Below are positions 1-14,027 of a DNA stretch of 64,000 nucleotides, piece after piece. The stretch comes from Crotophaga sulcirostris (Eukaryota > Chordata > Aves > Cuculiformes > Crotophagidae): assembly GCA_013397455.1 (NCBI GenBank), contig VYZB01000122.1:174443-238442 (forward strand), given 5' to 3'. The notes beneath the pieces were generated by a model, which worked only from the letters and a program-made list of their open reading frames with translations, made no database searches and was not told the origin of the DNA. The position numbers and the translations under genes were made by a program. Numbering within the stretch: the stretch's first letter is position 1; every line of letters begins with the position of its first letter.

Positions 1-95
1 GAAGGAAGGAAGGAAGGAAGGAAGGAAGGAAGGAAGGAAGGAAGGAAGGAAGGAAGGAAGGAAGGAAGGAAGGAAGGAAGGAAGGAAGGAAGGAA
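1..95. repeat. (GAAG)n tetranucleotide microsatellite
   Basis: An uninterrupted run of GAAG/GGAA units, about 23 in this window, starts at the first base and so continues beyond the left edge. It ends at GGAAATGG. There are no internal interruptions, which suggests a young, length-variable array. The plus strand is pure purine. Each GGAA is also the core of an ETS-family binding site, but no function can be read from the sequence alone. Confidence 0.97.
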
Positions 96-96
96 A

Positions 97-3000
97 TGGA
101 AGAAGTTCTATACAGTTATGACACAATGTAGAATAAGGTACAGATGCTACCAGCTGAAATGTATTCCATGTATCTGCAAGTCCCAGCCATAGTCTCTAAA
201 ATAAACGCAAGAACACGAAGACCGTGCTGATTTATATCTTGATATTTGTAATTAGTTGTCCAGAACACAGATAAGATTGTCTGTAATTATTATATTTTCA
301 GTGATTAATTTTAGTTCTACAGTGAAGACTTCTGAAAAAAACCTATTGATCTTTCTTCCTATTAGACACATAAATGTTAATGGAATTTGGAGAACTGACA
401 TTTTCAGATTGTGCTGGTTTGGGCTGAAGCAGAACAGTTTTCTCTGACTTTTCAGCCTGATATTTGTCACCAAGGTAATGGGCAATTGGCGTGTAGAGGG
501 GCCACTACTCACACCTATTCCTATGTAAATTAAGGTCATTCCAGAGTTGACTGCGAAGTAGGGTTGCACTTACTGAGCGGTGTGGACAGGACAGGCGACC
601 AGTCTGGCTAATGAAACATTCCATAGCATGCAAGTCATACTCGGTATAAAAATTTAGGGATCAAAAGGGTCAACTCTTTTCTTTGATGACAGATGTCCAG
701 GAAGGACCTGGGCTGTCTATCTGCTCCTGAATCCATCCACATGCTCCTGAGGCCAGTCCAGAACTTTCCCTGCATCTACCTTGCAGCATCAGCAGTGATG
801 TATGCTTATCTGAAGAGTCGGAATAGACTTTTGTATACTTGTATATATTTTATCATTTTCTTATTAGTATTGCTATCTTATTATTATTGTTATTGTTGCA
901 TTAAAGTTGCTTTATTGTTAATTTCCAGCCCAAAAGTCTCTATCTCTCCCTCATTTCCCTTTTCCCTTTCCTGTGTGTGGATACTGGGACTAAAAACTGC
1001 CCTATTTTAGCTACTGACTTGGCTGGGCTAAACCGGAACACAGATGTTGCAAGAGCTCCATCTAACTTATACAATGTCCATCACCTCAGGAGAAATTCTC
1101 TATCAATCAGCATGACTACCCTAATTGGATGGAAGTGCAATTAAACTTTTATCCTATCCAGTTCTAATTAACATCACATTTTAAGTGTCTAACCTATTTT
1201 TGTGTAGCAGACATGCCCATACAATATCTCTGAAATTCATTTAAAGATCTTTCTAACAAAAAGAGAAATTTAAAAAAAACTAAAAGAAACCTTTCACCTC
1301 ATTCCAGTTAGAACTGAGAAGTAGCTTTTGTCTACTATTTTCGTTTGATGTGGAACTAGGGAATAGGAGGAAAGAGATGGTGAAGTTGAAGGTGATGGTA
1401 ATGGAAGATGAAGGCCTTGGTTGTAAAGAACTGCAGGAGTTCCAACAGTAGAAGAGAAGTCCACTAGCAGACAGAGGTGTGAGGAAAGTGCACCAACAGT
1501 GATTGTTGCTGATGTTTCCACTGGGTTAAGCAGGCGTCAGAAGCATAGCTCAGTCTTTCACTCTTTCACTCTTCTGACCATGAAATTCTCAGTATGGTTC
1601 TCAGCCTGGGTGATATAGTTCATACACAGTAAAGGCTGAGACCATGACTGACTATGTCACAAGGAGATGGAATAGCTTAGGAACAGGGTCAAATCCAACA
1701 CTATTTAACAGAACAGACATACAACACCTGTGAAAAAGCAAAGATAGCAGAAAATGGATGGTTAAAAAAATCCATTAGAAATGTTGTTCTATGTAGATCA
1801 TAAATGATCTGTATACCTTAATATAAGAGTAAATTTATGCAGAAAACAAGTCATATCAAACTATGTATACATTTCAAACAGAAAAAGGTGTTAACAGGAA
1901 GCAGAACATTTCAGTGACATGCACTGAAAAAGAGAGGTAACAGTGTAGTATATTTAGAAAGAAGAGATAAAATATGCACATTTTTCTCTTACCCATGGAA
2001 AAAAATGTAGAAATAAAATGAATAGTGATACCTTGCAAAGTTTCAAATATTCACAGCTACATTGAGTAGCAAGTGGTGAGAATAAATATCCTAGATTTTG
2101 CTTGTTTGAACATACAGTTTTCTTGCAATTTTTTCTTCTTTCAGCATCTGGTGCCCAAAACTATATTTTCAAGACACATAATGTACTCTGTTTTCAAAGT
2201 CCTCACTTCTGGCATCTCTGGATCTGATCACTGTATTGGAAACTGGGAGGAAATACGAACTCCTTTATAAATAGACCCACTTGTCCACCATATTTGTTTT
2301 AAGTTCCACATGCTTGGAGAAGGCAGGACCCAAGCAACAGCTTTCAACATAACTTTCAACACATAATATAGCAACACAGGTATTTGTGGTATTTATTCTG
2401 CTGCTTAGTGCTATATTTAGTACTAGACAAGACCATGAGGTACTGCGTGTACCTAATATCTGTCTTATGTGTCAACTGTTTCACTAATTTTAAAGGTTTA
2501 ATTTTAAAGGATCAGTACTGAACAGTGTTTTGGAAGACTGAGATAAATAAATGAAACCAAGCAAAGCAAAAAAAAACCCTCAACAACTTCGCCCTGAAAA
2601 CCTCTCCTTTGCCTTTAAAGAACTAAAATCATCTGTTTTACAACTGACTCCTAAAATATAACCATTTTCTCTCTGTTGCTGTCTAGTGCAACATTTAATC
2701 ACTCAAAGTGGGACAGTTTGCAGAAAAGCAACAAATAATTTCAATTTGGAATGGATTTTTAGGAACTCTACTGCCCTAAGCTAGAAACACTGTGAGTTTG
2801 CAATGCTTTGGGAACAGGAAATATGAATGAGCAAGTACAATTAGCTGGTCATCTACTGGCTAAATAGGAGATGATGTCAGACTCTGTCCTTTTGCCCAGA
2901 TAAGACACCAGCTCCAAAAGAGAGGGAGAATATCTATCTGGGAACTGTGGGAATTTGGGATACTTAGATCCTGTTGGAGGTTAAAACTGAGACATCTTTA

Positions 3001-4454
3001 TTTAAGAGAAGAAATCTCATAATAATATAGTATTAAACACATGTAAAGGAGACCAGGGGGTGACAGGATGCCAAAAAGTCAAGAACATAGCTATCAGCAT
3101 TACTGTGACTAAATCCTTTATGGCTATAATATGTTATGACTAAACTGAATTATGCTTCACCGTACGGTTGTTTGATTTTCATTTTCTTTTTATTTTCTAG
3201 AAGGAACAGACCAAAGCCTTACCTCATTGTAGCAGGTTTTTTTGTGTGACACCTGAATTAAAGTACACTGCAGTAAACAGGAAGCCTTTTTTTAGCACTT
3301 CAGATATAATGAATCTAACATATTCGCTGACAAAATAACAGCACTGCAACCACCAAATTTTCACCTTGCCAGCTCTGCCAGTGATGATTACAACCTCCCA
3401 CCAGTCAGTAGACAGGGACCCATGTGATGGCCCCATGCAGCGCAGTCCTCTGGCACAGCTTGTACAGCTGCACTGAGGCAACGGTCTGGAAGCTTCAGAG
3501 GCCATGGCTCAAGCACACATCCTGGGAACTCTGACAGAGTGGCAAGGCAAACAGTTAACAGCAGTAATGTCTTAACTTACTGCTCACAGATTTGCCATAT
3601 CAGACTGGTAAATTAACTGCCATGGTGAAAAAAAATCATTCCTTCTTAAAACTAGTTGCTAATTATGGGACTTATACATCAGCTTGGTAAGCTCTACAAG
3701 ACCGATGCTAGCAATTCAGATTCATAAAAAGAAACAAGCCTAAAGAAAGATATGTTTCCATGAGTATACTTTTAAATCAAAAGGGAAAATTATGTTAAAA
3801 ACACCCCATTGGCTGACAACATATTCCTAATGAAGTCCTTATTTTACAGTTGTTATTTCCCCACTTCCTTCTCCTACCTCTTTTTTTCATTTCCACCCTC
3901 CTCTGTGTGCAGATGCAAGCACTTGAGTAGACTGTGTAATACCAAGGTCTAAAACATGGACATTATTATTTTTATTTTCCTAGTTGCCTCTTTTTTTAAT
4001 GGGAAATTTGTTTTATTCAGAATAAAAGAAATATTTCCTGATGTTTTACCTGAGAAATTATCAATTCCTAGAAAAGAATACTTTTTTTTTCTTTTTTGTT
4101 TTCCTGACCAGACATTTGTCGGTGCTGTTTCACATCTTTACAGCCTCGACGGTTCCAATACTAGGATGAGTAGAGACTAGTTGGGTATTTTGAATTTCTA
4201 CTTACATTTCAGCAAATTATGTGATTGTCACACAGCAATACTTTGTATGCAATGTTGTCACCACCTGTCTATATCTTCCACTGACTTCAATGACCTTAGG
4301 ACTAAGCTTCTTATTATCAGGCTACGGCATTACCTGAGCAGTATGTCTAGGCAAAGCAGTGATATGGCTGCTTAGGAACAGAAAGTTACAGAAGAATTAA
4401 AGGCAGAGTTATTAATTTGCTGTGAATTCAGTTATATTTCTAAAAACTTAGAAG
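97..4454. other. unique AT-rich DNA, no gene recognised
   Basis: Open frames here are all about 105 codons or shorter, overlap on both strands, and show no recognisable domain or biased composition. No tRNA, CpG island or intact repeat was seen. The frame at 3224-3505 (minus) and the one at 693-1010 (plus) are rich in Cys, Phe, Leu and Tyr, as expected for chance translation of AT-rich DNA. Confidence 0.6.
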
Positions 4455-4502
4455 TAGGTTATCTTTTAGGTCCCTTCCAGCCTAAACCATTCTATGACTC
4501 TA
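4455..4502 (+). mobile_element. CR1 LINE 3' tail fragment
   Basis: A short stretch reads AGGTCCCTTCCAGCCTAAAC followed by CATTCTATGACTCT. This is the conserved last few tens of bases of CR1 LINEs (GGTCCCTTCCAACCC...ATTCTATGATTCT). Only the extreme 3' end is present, in plus orientation. Such strong 5' truncation is usual for CR1. The left boundary is uncertain because the upstream sequence does not match CR1. Confidence 0.7.
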
Positions 4503-7500
4503 ATACATCCAAACCATGCATGTCAAGCAAGCCTTAGCCTTCAAGAAATGTAAGATAAATAGCAAAATATAATTTCCAAGATGCAGTAAATCTGGAAAGA
4601 AACATTGCTTACTAATACCAAGTGTTAGATTTAACGCATACATTACACATTTCTACAGTGGATGCAACTGTGTCCTGCCCCTTAAGAGCCCCTTAAACCC
4701 ACCACGACAGTCAATAAATGTGACTGGATGTGAGTAGCTGCATGCAACACTGGTGTTGAGGTAGCTGACACAGCCACATGGAATTTCTGTATGTATTGGG
4801 ATATGGGGAATGCAGTCTTGCACTGTTTTGTATTTGGTTTAGCCAGATGAAGTGGAGGTGAAATCAAACCTGTTTTGGTGATGCAGAGTTTGATTCACTT
4901 GCTGAAAGATATTCTGCAGCAGTTGTCACAGACTTAGCCATATGATCCAGCAAAGGTACAAGGGTGAATATATTGCCTGTGACAGAATCAGTTATTCTTT
5001 GAGGATGCCAAATCCCAGTCTAAGCTAGCAGCTTTACTTACTCCAGCTTCTGTATAGCTGTGAGCCGTGCTGACACTACCTAATAATGATACTGGCATAT
5101 GGTTCACTAATTAAAGTAACTCAGGCAGGAGGAAAAGAAGTCTTTAAAGTCTTTAAACATGCTGACCCTATTCTTTAATTCTCAGTGCTATGTTTCCCCT
5201 ATCTTGCTTTTAAGAACTCCTCTAAGATACCACATGACTGAGACTGAACATAATAATGACATGTGGATATGCATATCCCTTGTTACACACAGGAAACAGA
5301 AAAATAAGCATATAAAATAGCAAAGATTTCTAAGAGTGTCTGAAAAATGAGCTGTCCTAACATTTTTTTTGGTACAGCAAGTGTATTCTGAGTAATTTTT
5401 AAATTCTAATGTCTAGCAATTTTAGTAATTGTAGATTCAAACTAAAACACTTGGCTTTACTAGTAACTTACAAACATTTATGTGAATACTTACAAATCCA
5501 TTGCTACGTATCACAATTGTGGACCATGAATTAGTACAGGGTAATATTAAGAAATGTAAGTGTCTGGAATTTATACTAATTATATATGTTTTATACAAAA
5601 CAACATAATATTTCCCTTAAAAGTGCTACTGCAACCAGCACAGAATTCACTATAAAATCAATTGTTGAAACAATGCTTAAATTACTGTTGGACATAACAT
5701 TCATAAGGCTGACCGCCTTGCTTTCCATGTCTTTGGGTTGGATACAGGGAAAAGAAACCATATCAACATTATATATGAACAGAGAGCTTTAAAGTAAAAT
5801 AAATGGGAATAGAAATCAATTGAACAGTGACTACAAACGAAAAATACAATAAGGTAAATTGACAAACCAGTTAAAAATATAAAGTGCTAATTGAAATATT
5901 GGCTGCTATAAAACATTTTTCCTAGTACACTTTGAATATGCACCAATGAGGGAAGAGCATTGCTTTTCTCAGAAATTCATACATTTCAGAGACAATTTGT
6001 TGTTAAATAGATTAGGTCGAAAAATACACAATGTTTGTTTTAGGATAAAGCTGATTTTAATTTGGTGTTAAATACTTCCTAATGAAGTGTGTGTTCTGTT
6101 AAGGTTAATTCAGTTTGCAATTTCTGCATTGATTTCAGGACTAGCTAACAAAATAAATTACACTAGAAATGGACAGTAACAAAAAGAGGTAACAAAGAAA
6201 TACCATCTTGTATCAACAAAATGCTTTCATTTTTTTGCCAAATTGAGAAAGTAAAAATTTTCAGAATTCAAAATTCTTCTGCAATAAGTTCCTCTCCTTG
6301 CATTTCTGATTTCCTTATTCCTTATCTACTACATATAATGTGATATGAAGTGAGAGTGCTTACCTATTACTGTAAAGAATCATAGCAAGCTTTATCTCTT
6401 CCTCTGCATAGAGGATACTTGTTATAGACTTTCCTCTTGAAATCTCATCCAGCTCACATCACTGAATAGATTGCTCCTTAGAGGAAAGAAAAAGGTTTTT
6501 TGATATTATGCCAAAGTGTTGAAGAGTAAGATATTCAAGAGCCACTACTCTTGCACTTATTAGGTAGTGTTGAAGAGTAAGATATTCAAGAGCCACTACT
6601 CTACCAGTTATTAGCTCTTGGATCATGTCTGATATTAAAAAAAGGTGACTATATACAATTGCAGTGGTCATCTGAAGCAGAATTGTCACTTTACATTGTT
6701 AATGGCTATAGCAATGATTAAAGATGAGTGACAGGTCATTTGCCATCATGTTAAAATCTATTAAATTTCTTTTTTTACTTAATACCCCTAAAAAAGAAAT
6801 TAAAAAAATGCTCTCTGAGAAGCTGCTTTGGAATTCCAATACTACTCTAACACCATTTATCTGTCATTTATTAACATGAGAAAAGTTATGGATGGTTCTT
6901 AGCAATAGGCACAAATTTGAAAAATAAAAATTTCATATTGAGCAATGTTATCCACAATAACTTGTCCAACATTAACACTTCAGTAAGCGATTATACAGCT
7001 AAGTAACATAATAGTGTACAACTGCAATGAATTCCTAAGCTATTTGAAGAACTGCACACTGAGAAAAATAATTTTGTCCATTCTCCAATATATTTCATAC
7101 AATGTTCAGGGACAAAACACATGAATAGCAAGTAGAACTGATGGGAAATTTTCTGAATATAAGTAATAGAAGTGATAAGATTTCTTTCTCTTCTTTCTCT
7201 TTGGAGTTATGAGGACATGAACCTGCCTCACTACTGTGTAGATAAGAAATACAGGTCTTGTCTGAGCAAATAAGTCCACTTCTCCACAACCTGTTAGCAT
7301 GATAGGGTTCTTTTCTAATATGGTAACATATCTTCCGGCACACCATCCCTTCCAAATTTATCATCCATAAGACTGGAACACAGCTGGAATGGGTGAGCAA
7401 CATTCTGCATTTGTGTCTCCAAGCATATCAGAAGTTATTAAAAGCTTTTTTTCAGATTAAAATCCTTCATGTTTGAAGAGCTTTTCCCATACACATCTCC

Positions 7501-10500
7501 TCTAGTTTGAAACCGCACAATAACTAGGATTTCAGGATTTGTGTGTCTGAAGTATAAATGCTAGGTGCAGTACCTATTGGCTGCAGAGCCTGCAACTCCA
7601 GCAGCCATTGAAACTCAAAAAGACACATCTCTTAGTTTCCAGGCTTCTCCTGTAGATCTCTCAAGCTCATTCCTTCCTGGAACATAAGCAATGTATTAGA
7701 TCAGGTTGTAATAGAGAGCATCTGAAGTTTTTGGACATAAATTGTGTTGTTAAGTCACAAAACTCACTAGCTCTTCAGTGTGCTTTCTTTAGCACAAATT
7801 TGTGTCTCAGTTGCAGTGAGATGCAAGACCAAACCTCATTTCTACTCACCAGCAATCCCAACTAACAAAACAGGAGATAGGACTAACAAAATAAGAGATA
7901 GGCTGCAGTAATGTGCTGCAGCTGTGGGAGACTCTCTCATCATAGGATTGGTGAGGGTGGGAAAAATTTATTTGAGCCTCTTGACAAAATGATGAGACTT
8001 TACATATCAGTTGCTGCATGCATAGCTTGACATAAAATTATTTCCCCTGGTCTGTTGCTCTAGACTGTCAGCCTGGGAGGTTACTCCAAAGCCCAATATC
8101 CCAGATAACTTAATATCTACTCAGGGAAATTCACATTTACTACTGGTTTTAGAGTTTAGATTGCCAAAAATTGCTTGATATATTTATTTGCTAAAACTGT
8201 TTTAATTTCTGTAACTAGTTGAAGTATTCTATCTGGTTTAGAGGAAATGTTGAAAAATTAATGGTTTTTGTTTGATTCAACTTGAAACCAAGACAAAGAT
8301 AAAGTCCCCAACTTTCATGTGAATTACCAACCTCAGATTTTGGCTGCTTCTGGTAGCTAGATACCTCAGCTGCAGTGCTGAGAGACGTGGGAAGTATCTG
8401 GTTATAGTTATGAATTTCAGGCAGCAGTAAACCTTCAAAATTGAAATGAACTCGACGCATTGGACATTTTGTTCTATGTAAATCCTGTGATTTCTGAGCA
8501 CAAGTGAAGCATAAAAAGTTTAGTGACAGCCATAATTTCATATCAGATTTTCACTGTCATTTCACATGCTTTATGCAGAGTCCTTCAGAACACCTTTAAG
8601 CTTTGGAAGAGAAGTTTGCAGAACACAATCTGCATAGAATGCAAATATTTTTTGAAAATATTTAAAAGAAATCTGGGATCTATAAACTGATTTTTTAAAA
8701 GTTCTTGATCAGTTATGAATTATTCATATGCTAGTAAAGATAAACAAAGTTTGCATGCCTTTAACACAACCAAGATTATTATCAGTGGATGTTTTGATTT
8801 TCACACATGCAGTCATTGAAACAGCAAATTATTCATTGCAAATTATTTTTGAACTAGTTAAAAATTTGGCTGTCTTAAGAGTATTGTAGCAAGACTCTTC
8901 ATAGTTTTCTTGTTAGTGGAAGAAAAATACTCCTTTATTTTGTTATACATTGCTAGGTCAATTCTTCAGATACTTCAGCGGATATCATTAAATCTTCACA
9001 GGTTCCATCTGAGTTCTGTCGCAAATCTGACAATGTTTAGTTTGGTTGGTTTTTTTTTCTTTTTTTTAGCATTTCACTACAAGCCACAGGTATATATTAA
9101 ATCGCAGTGTATCTGTATGACTCATTATTTCTTTCAGGATTTCTACCAAGTAAGAAACAACAATAACAGAAATGTGATTCTGTAACATACTTCATCATTT
9201 TACCTCAGTCAGAGAGGTTTTCTGTAACATACCTTAGGCAGATAAAACAAAAATATGGGTAGTAGTGATTCTGGTCTATAATTATCCACAAATACAGGTT
9301 GTGATCCAGCATTCACTTTTATTTCTGCATTATTGAAATGAGCATTTTCACATTCACCTTCAAACATTCAGCTTACTATGTCCCACCTATTCAGTAGATC
9401 CACATTGAAAAAAATACTTAGATCTTCTAAAAAAATTATAGCCTGCAATATTACTGCAGTTTTTGAGCAATGGAGCACCAAGATCTATGGAGGATTTGGA
9501 TATGATGAAAATGTGAGTTTGACCTTGCGCTTTGAACTCACCCGGAAAGTACTGCAATGCTAATTGACACAGTAAAAGGTTTCCCTAACTATCATCCACA
9601 TATTACTGCTATGTCATGTTACAACAGTTTTCTTGGGAGAAGAAAAATCACTACCAAGGAGAAGAAAGAGAATCACCTTTCTTCATTAGGGAGTCCTGCT
9701 GTGAAGCAGAAAGGTGGATGAGCAGACACCTCTGAGGCTCTCCTGGAAAAAAAATCAGAGACAAAAGCAGTGGATGCTGCAAGCATAGATGGCAAAGATA
9801 GTAGAAAATTGCACATGACACACAATGAACCAGGGTACAAGATCAGTAACAGTGATATCATTATATTTTAACATCAGTGGGCACCAGTAATTTTGTTGTC
9901 ACCTCTCATGTCATAAATTTGGAATTGCAATGCCACATAGATATTTATCTCATCTGTCACCATGTTATGGATCATTCTCTGTCTCTAACAGCTGTAGAGG
10001 CACCCAGGCTTAGAAACCTCAGCCATGAAATAAGTCAAAGTGTAGTATATCTTGTTCACTGAATTTTTTTGCCAGTAAAATGAAAAATATGGAAAAAATA
10101 CAGATATTTAGGTTCTGTTTGTACAAAAATCACACCACATTGAAGAAGTATTCAGCAAACAAAGCTTTACGTTATATATGGTTGGGAGAGCCACAGGTAA
10201 ATGCTCCAGTACTGAACTGAATCCGGTTTCCCATTCAGATCAAAAGTCTTCTGTAGTTTTATGGTCATGTGGTTTTTAGATCAGATTCTGCAATCCCAAT
10301 GTGGATTGCTGCTCAAAGTTAAGTGGTTCTGCTTTTCCAGTGAATGTAGTTTTTCCCTTCCTTGTTTTGCTCTCAGTGCTAAAGTCAGATTAGCTGTCTG
10401 ATCTGTATGGAAACTGGATGTGGGTGTACAGAACTATTTGCATATTTCAGATTTTTTTGGGACATCTCCCTCCCCAAACCCCCAAATCCCAAAATACCCT

Positions 10501-12689
10501 GTGTGACTGTTCTTATCCATACATCTATACTTATGAAAAAGATAATAAACTGAAATTAACTACTCTCTTGGAAACTCTAAGCGATATTGTAAGTTCAGGC
10601 TGACTTAGCCATTTTGAGACTCAAGTTAGGCCCTGTCTGAGTTCCTTTGATCACACAAATCCCTACAATTTATTTTCTTTTTATAATTATTATTGTGTTT
10701 CAGTGACACAGTGATTAATGATAAAATACTCAGGGATTCCCAGAGAAGTGTTAGACATTGTATTATTATATGCCCACCTGAATGTCAAATGTTTTCATGA
10801 TAATCAGTATAAAAACAATATCAAATTAATTAGACACTAATGACAAAGTTTTCTTCCCCCCCACCCCCAAGTTTAAAAATTTTTAGAAAAGATTGATGTT
10901 TGATTCAGCATATAATGTTAACAAATTATTCTCTTAGCTTGCAATAAGCAGCAAATCATTATGTGTGTCTTTTGGAAGCCATTGTTTCTGTACTAATCAA
11001 GCTATTTTGTTAGTGATATCAAAATAATAACTTTGGAGGAAAATTGTTTTCCAGATAGAATTCTTATCAGTGAAATACAGTAATTCAGCTGAATTGTTAT
11101 ATGCATCATCCACTGAGTCCTAATCAGGAAAAAAAATTAGGAAGTAGAATTAGCACAGCATTTCTAGCTGTGGAACAGAACTGTGATCATACTGTAGAAC
11201 ATTCTCAGCTTTAAGGAATCAAAAAAAAAACGGTAAAAATTTCTACAGCTCCCCCGTGTGACTTCTCTGGATACAATCTGTAAGTAACAACAGATTCAAA
11301 CTCTTTTAAAGAAGAAACAATGTCTTTACAAACACCTGTAATATCTGTTGGTGACAATCTAGGGAACAGCGCCCTTTCTATTGTGGAAAATTGTTTTGCC
11401 AAGTTTAACAAGAATGCTGCATAGCTAAGAAACCTCAAGCCCTGGAAACTGCAGCCACTGAGGGAAGCAGAAGCCAGAGTCTACTGTTAAGTACTCAAGT
11501 ACCAAGTGTATCAGAAAATAGGAGGAGAAGGAAATATGGCATCTCTTCACTAAAAACTTTGCAAGAGTTTGGTGTCTGCTTTCTAAGAACACCATGCTGG
11601 CTAAGTATAAAAACATTTAGTTTAAATCACATGTATCCAGATCTTTTCTCTGCATGTAGGAATAAAGTACCATTTAGAGATAGTCTGGTTTATTAATATG
11701 AGAAAAACTTGATGCAGTTCTATTAAAAAGTGTTCAAACACACCTGGAATGAACAGCAATCTGAAATGGGAAAGATCAGTAATTAGATAGTATTAGAGGT
11801 ATAAAACATATTGGTGAAAGCAGTGATTTGTCCCCCAAAAGGTAGAGGTACCAGAGGCATTTTGACCTTCAGAACATTTCGATTTAGCAGCTTTGAATAA
11901 TAAGTGGTAGCTTATGAATTACGAGATAATATAAATAGTAGGTATGGGGAGAAATGCTTTCCCATAATTATTATTCTTGCTATATACACAGTCCATACCT
12001 ATGAAAATTAATGTTGCTATTGCTCTGGTGGGATTATAAATTTTGTATTAAGCAGCTCTCCAGGAACAGTAGGTATAGGAGAAGCCTAGGTTTCCCTCCA
12101 CAGACATAACATGGATTCTGTCTACGAAAAAATAATACACAGAAAAATTATCTAAGTGATCAGATTCCTTACTGGGACAACTGAAATCCTTTCTGGGATT
12201 CAGATTTCACCATAAATGAGGGCATACAAATACCTTTTCAATTCACTTTGTGAAAATGAGACTTGGACAGGCTATAAAGCAACTGCCAATAACTTTGAAT
12301 AGAAAAGGAAAAAATCGTACAAAATTATTATGGGTTTAGGGTCACATAAGGATTAGAGTGAAGTTGTAATGTATGTATAAACATTGAGGCCATGCCTCTT
12401 GTTTTCTACCCTTGATCTTGTTTTATTTACCAGTATAGATATAGGCAGTTCCTGTCACTGGAAGAATCAAGAACAATGGATATATATAGTAAAGGTCATC
12501 CTGAGTCACACTAAATGCCTGCTTCTATTGTTTCCAAAATAAAATATGTCATAAATGGAGATCTAGGGAAGGGAAAAAAAATGAGATGTGTCTGTGGCCC
12601 TTCCCCTAATATTCTTTCCAATGATTTTTAGTTCTGGAGGTAGAGATGGTATATATGCATTTAGTAGTTGCCTTTGGACTCATCTTCTA
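4503..12689. other. unique AT-rich DNA, no gene recognised
   Basis: About 8 kb without a supportable gene. It holds a 51-bp tandem duplication (6516-6617, listed separately) and a small 21-bp-period duplication beginning ACTAACAAAA at 7861 and 7882. All open frames are near or below 108 codons, and none has a recognisable domain. No splice-consistent set of exons, promoter island or known repeat was identified. Confidence 0.55.
6516..6617. repeat. 51-bp tandem duplication (two copies)
   Basis: The 36 bases starting GTGTTGAAGAGTAAGATATT at 6516-6551 recur exactly at 6567-6602. The 15 bases after each copy are similar but diverged (both contain TTATTAG). The unit is therefore 51 bp, present twice. 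It looks like a simple slippage or unequal-exchange duplication. A minus-strand open frame runs through it and repeats the same peptide, but there is no other sign of coding. Confidence 0.9.
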
Positions 12690-14027
12690 TGATTTTTTCC
12701 AGCCTGTCCTTCAGCCCGTGTTCCTTTTAGTATTTCCAACATCGTCTGGAGCAGTTCCACCAACCTACAGCTGCTGTGTGAAGAACTGCTTCCCTAAAAC
12801 TGTTTCAAATCTGACTTCTACTAACTTGATTTATCACTCTTTTTATTTTGGACAATTTCATATTTACAATGGACTATCAGTCCTTATCCAGCATCTCACA
12901 GGCACTCTTTTTTTGAAGAGCTCTATCTTAACCTCTTTCCTCATTTTTTTCCAAGCCTGAGAGTTTTGTCTTATTTCATTCTTGTGCACAAAGAAGCAGT
13001 TCCATACCTTTGATAATCCTTGTTCTCCTTCTCTGAACCTTTTCCAGTTTTCATAGATTCTGTTTCAAATGGAGGAGAGAGTGGTGACACCAGAGAATTA
13101 TACCATGAGGTATGATGTTCCCTGTTTTATTCTTTATTCCTTTTTTAATAATTCTTAGCTTTGATTTGCCTGTTTAACTGCTATGGAGCTGACATTTTTA
13201 TAGAACCATTTATTACAACCCAAGATTTTGTTCCTGAGTGATAATGGCCAGTTCAGAGCACATTATGTTGTATGTGAATCTGGGCCTGCTCATTCCCATA
13301 TGCATGGCTTGACATTTACCTCTACTGAATTTCATCTGCCATTTTATTTTCACTCATTCAGCTTCCTAAGGTCCTTCTGCAATTCTTCATAGTCTGCCTT
13401 CATTTTTAGTGCTTTGAATAACTTGTTATCAGCAGTAAACTTCGCCACTTCACTAATCTCTTGCTATTCCAGGTCATCTGAGTATCATTAACTGCACAAG
13501 TCCCAGCACAAATCTATGTGGAATTCACTGGTCATTACACTTCAAAAAGTATTTATTCCTATCCTTTGTTTCATCATTTAAACACAAGATGAAACAAAAT
13601 GAGGGACTTAAGTCCCTTATGCTGTTACTGCTTAGGTTCTTTAAAGATTTGAGTGAGAAATTGTGACAGAAACCTTGTGGGAATCCAGGTAACATGGATC
13701 AGACAGAATAATCTTACATAAATGCTGCACATTCAAATAACTCCGGTATGTTTATGAGGCAATTTTTCACTTCAAGGTTCCACATTGACTCTTATTTGGT
13801 GTATGGTCAGGTTTATCCATGTGCTTACTGATACATGCTTCATTATATGCTCTACTAATTTGCCCTGTTGACATATTAGGCTTAGGAACCCTGTGTTTTT
13901 TAGAATATCACCTGCAGTCCATTGAAAAGGCACCTTCATATCTGTAAAGTACTTCAAGTACCAGGAGAATTGAGAGGATAAGAACTCTCAGCTGCATATC
14001 ATTTGATCCTAGCAAACTGTCACTTTT
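12690..14027 (-). mobile_element. ancient degraded CR1-type LINE, 3' half
   Basis: Read on the minus strand, this stretch follows the order of an old amniote CR1 (the turtle/crocodile type). Markers on the plus strand are CTGAACCTTTTCCAGTTTTC near 13035, TGAATTTCATCTGCCATTTT near 13328, TCCTTCTGCAATTCTTCATA near 13373, AACTTCGCCACTTCACTAAT near 13440, and CCACATTGACTCTTATTTGG near 13782. Every reading frame is broken by many stops and indels, so it is long dead. Its 5' side is interrupted by a younger plus-strand CR1 at 14028. The recognition comes from remembered consensus, not alignment. The outer limit near 12690 is approximate. Confidence 0.72.
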
